The notes under the pieces were generated by a model. That model searched no databases. It was not told the DNA's origin and saw only the letters and a program-made list of their open reading frames with translations. From Firmicutes bacterium CAG:884 (GTDB lineage: Bacteria; Bacillota_I; Bacilli_A; RF39; UBA660), in NCBI GenBank assembly GCA_000433875.1, contig HF993337.1, positions 1-40,373 on the forward strand: a stretch of DNA of 40,373 nucleotides. The letters are read 5' to 3'. A program made the position numbers and the translations under genes. Shown here piece after piece: positions 40,329 to 40,373 of the stretch. Numbering within the stretch: position 1 is the first letter of the stretch; each line of letters starts with the position of its first letter.

Positions 40329-40357
40329 TTGCTATACAAAATATTTTGTTGTATAAT
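40329..40357 (+). promoter_or_regulatory. promoter with a palindromic spacer before the gene at the right edge
   Basis: TTGCTA at 40329-40334, a 17-nt spacer, and TATAAT at 40352-40357. The spacer contains the perfect 14-bp palindrome ACAAAAT/ATTTTGT (40336-40349), placed where a dimeric repressor would block RNA polymerase. Confidence 0.65.
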
Positions 40358-40370
40358 TAAATAGTAGGAA

Positions 40371-40373
40371 ATG
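40371..40373 (+). CDS. start codon of a gene running off the right edge
   Basis: The window ends with AGTAGGAA followed by ATG, 13 nt after a consensus -10 box. Ribosome-site spacing is consistent with a start codon. Nothing can be said about the product. Confidence 0.45.

Noticed and set aside
1..40373. Mycoplasma genetic code (TGA as tryptophan)
   Set aside because: TGA ends tkt, prp, lexA and the 73-residue gene at expected positions, and conserved tryptophans (for example in RpoD ATWWIRQ) use TGG.
1..40373. Insertion sequences, prophage, integrases or attachment sites
   Set aside because: No transposase, integrase or phage structural gene is seen, and base composition is even across the window; the repeats at 430-1110 are coding.

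Overview
The window is a compact, very AT-rich chromosomal segment from a low-GC Gram-positive bacterium. TGA terminates several genes (tkt, prp, lexA) and TGG is used for tryptophan, so this is the standard bacterial code and not the Mycoplasma/Spiroplasma code. The housekeeping neighbourhoods are of Bacilli type: dnaG-rpoD-trmK, rplU-prp-rpmA behind an L21 leader RNA, sufC-sufD-sufS, ylbJ/ylbL, lexA next to tkt, and sirA-yneF. The AT bias, short proteins, BspA-like repeat protein and MBOAT/DHHW surface locus suggest an uncultured gut-associated, genome-reduced Bacilli lineage (RF39-like or a relative). That placement is inference; no 16S gene is present.

Layout. 1-1281: the 3' part of a BspA-type leucine-rich-repeat surface protein, broken by a 10-nt deletion. 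1305-7774: a LexA-like repressor (-) divergent from transketolase, then primase, main sigma factor and a TrmK-type tRNA methyltransferase, converging on a small YqfQ-like protein. 7892-13496: a small type IV filament locus with platform protein PilC, prepilin peptidase PilD, motor ATPase PilB on the opposite strand, and two prepilins, the larger carrying a glycine-rich domain. 13474-15398: YlbJ-like membrane protein and YlbL protease. 15487-19382: an unknown small protein, an acyl-CoA synthetase-like enzyme, one tRNA-Thr(GGU) and four small unknown proteins, three with membrane segments. 19432-21892: lspA, rluD-type pseudouridine synthase and a GluP-type rhomboid, overlapping end to end. 21898-23319: rplU-prp-rpmA and a convergent HIT protein.

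23442-26167: sufCDS, without sufU or sufB. 26243-27811: a secreted protein with Ig-like segments and a DUF2927-like C-terminus. 27830-32154 (-): a cell-surface locus with a FemABX transferase, a DUF4358-like protein, an MBOAT O-acyltransferase and a DHHW protein. 32200-32347 (-): a candidate small RNA with its own promoter and terminator. 32434-37315: topA, an unknown overlapping gene pair, and a degenerate RNase J. 37340-37440: a second possible short transcript. 37487-40292: sirA-like gene, yneF, ygjV, gpsA and an unknown gene. A promoter with a palindrome in its spacer leads into a gene whose start codon ends the window.

The strongest leads are: a LexA that has lost the self-cleavage site; an RNase J whose metal-site motifs are degraded; a prepilin fused to a glycine-rich domain; the unassigned intergenic RNA at 32200-32311; and the SufB/D scaffold of only 265 residues. 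Gene spacing is extremely tight, and many -10 boxes lie only 13-25 nt from the start codon.
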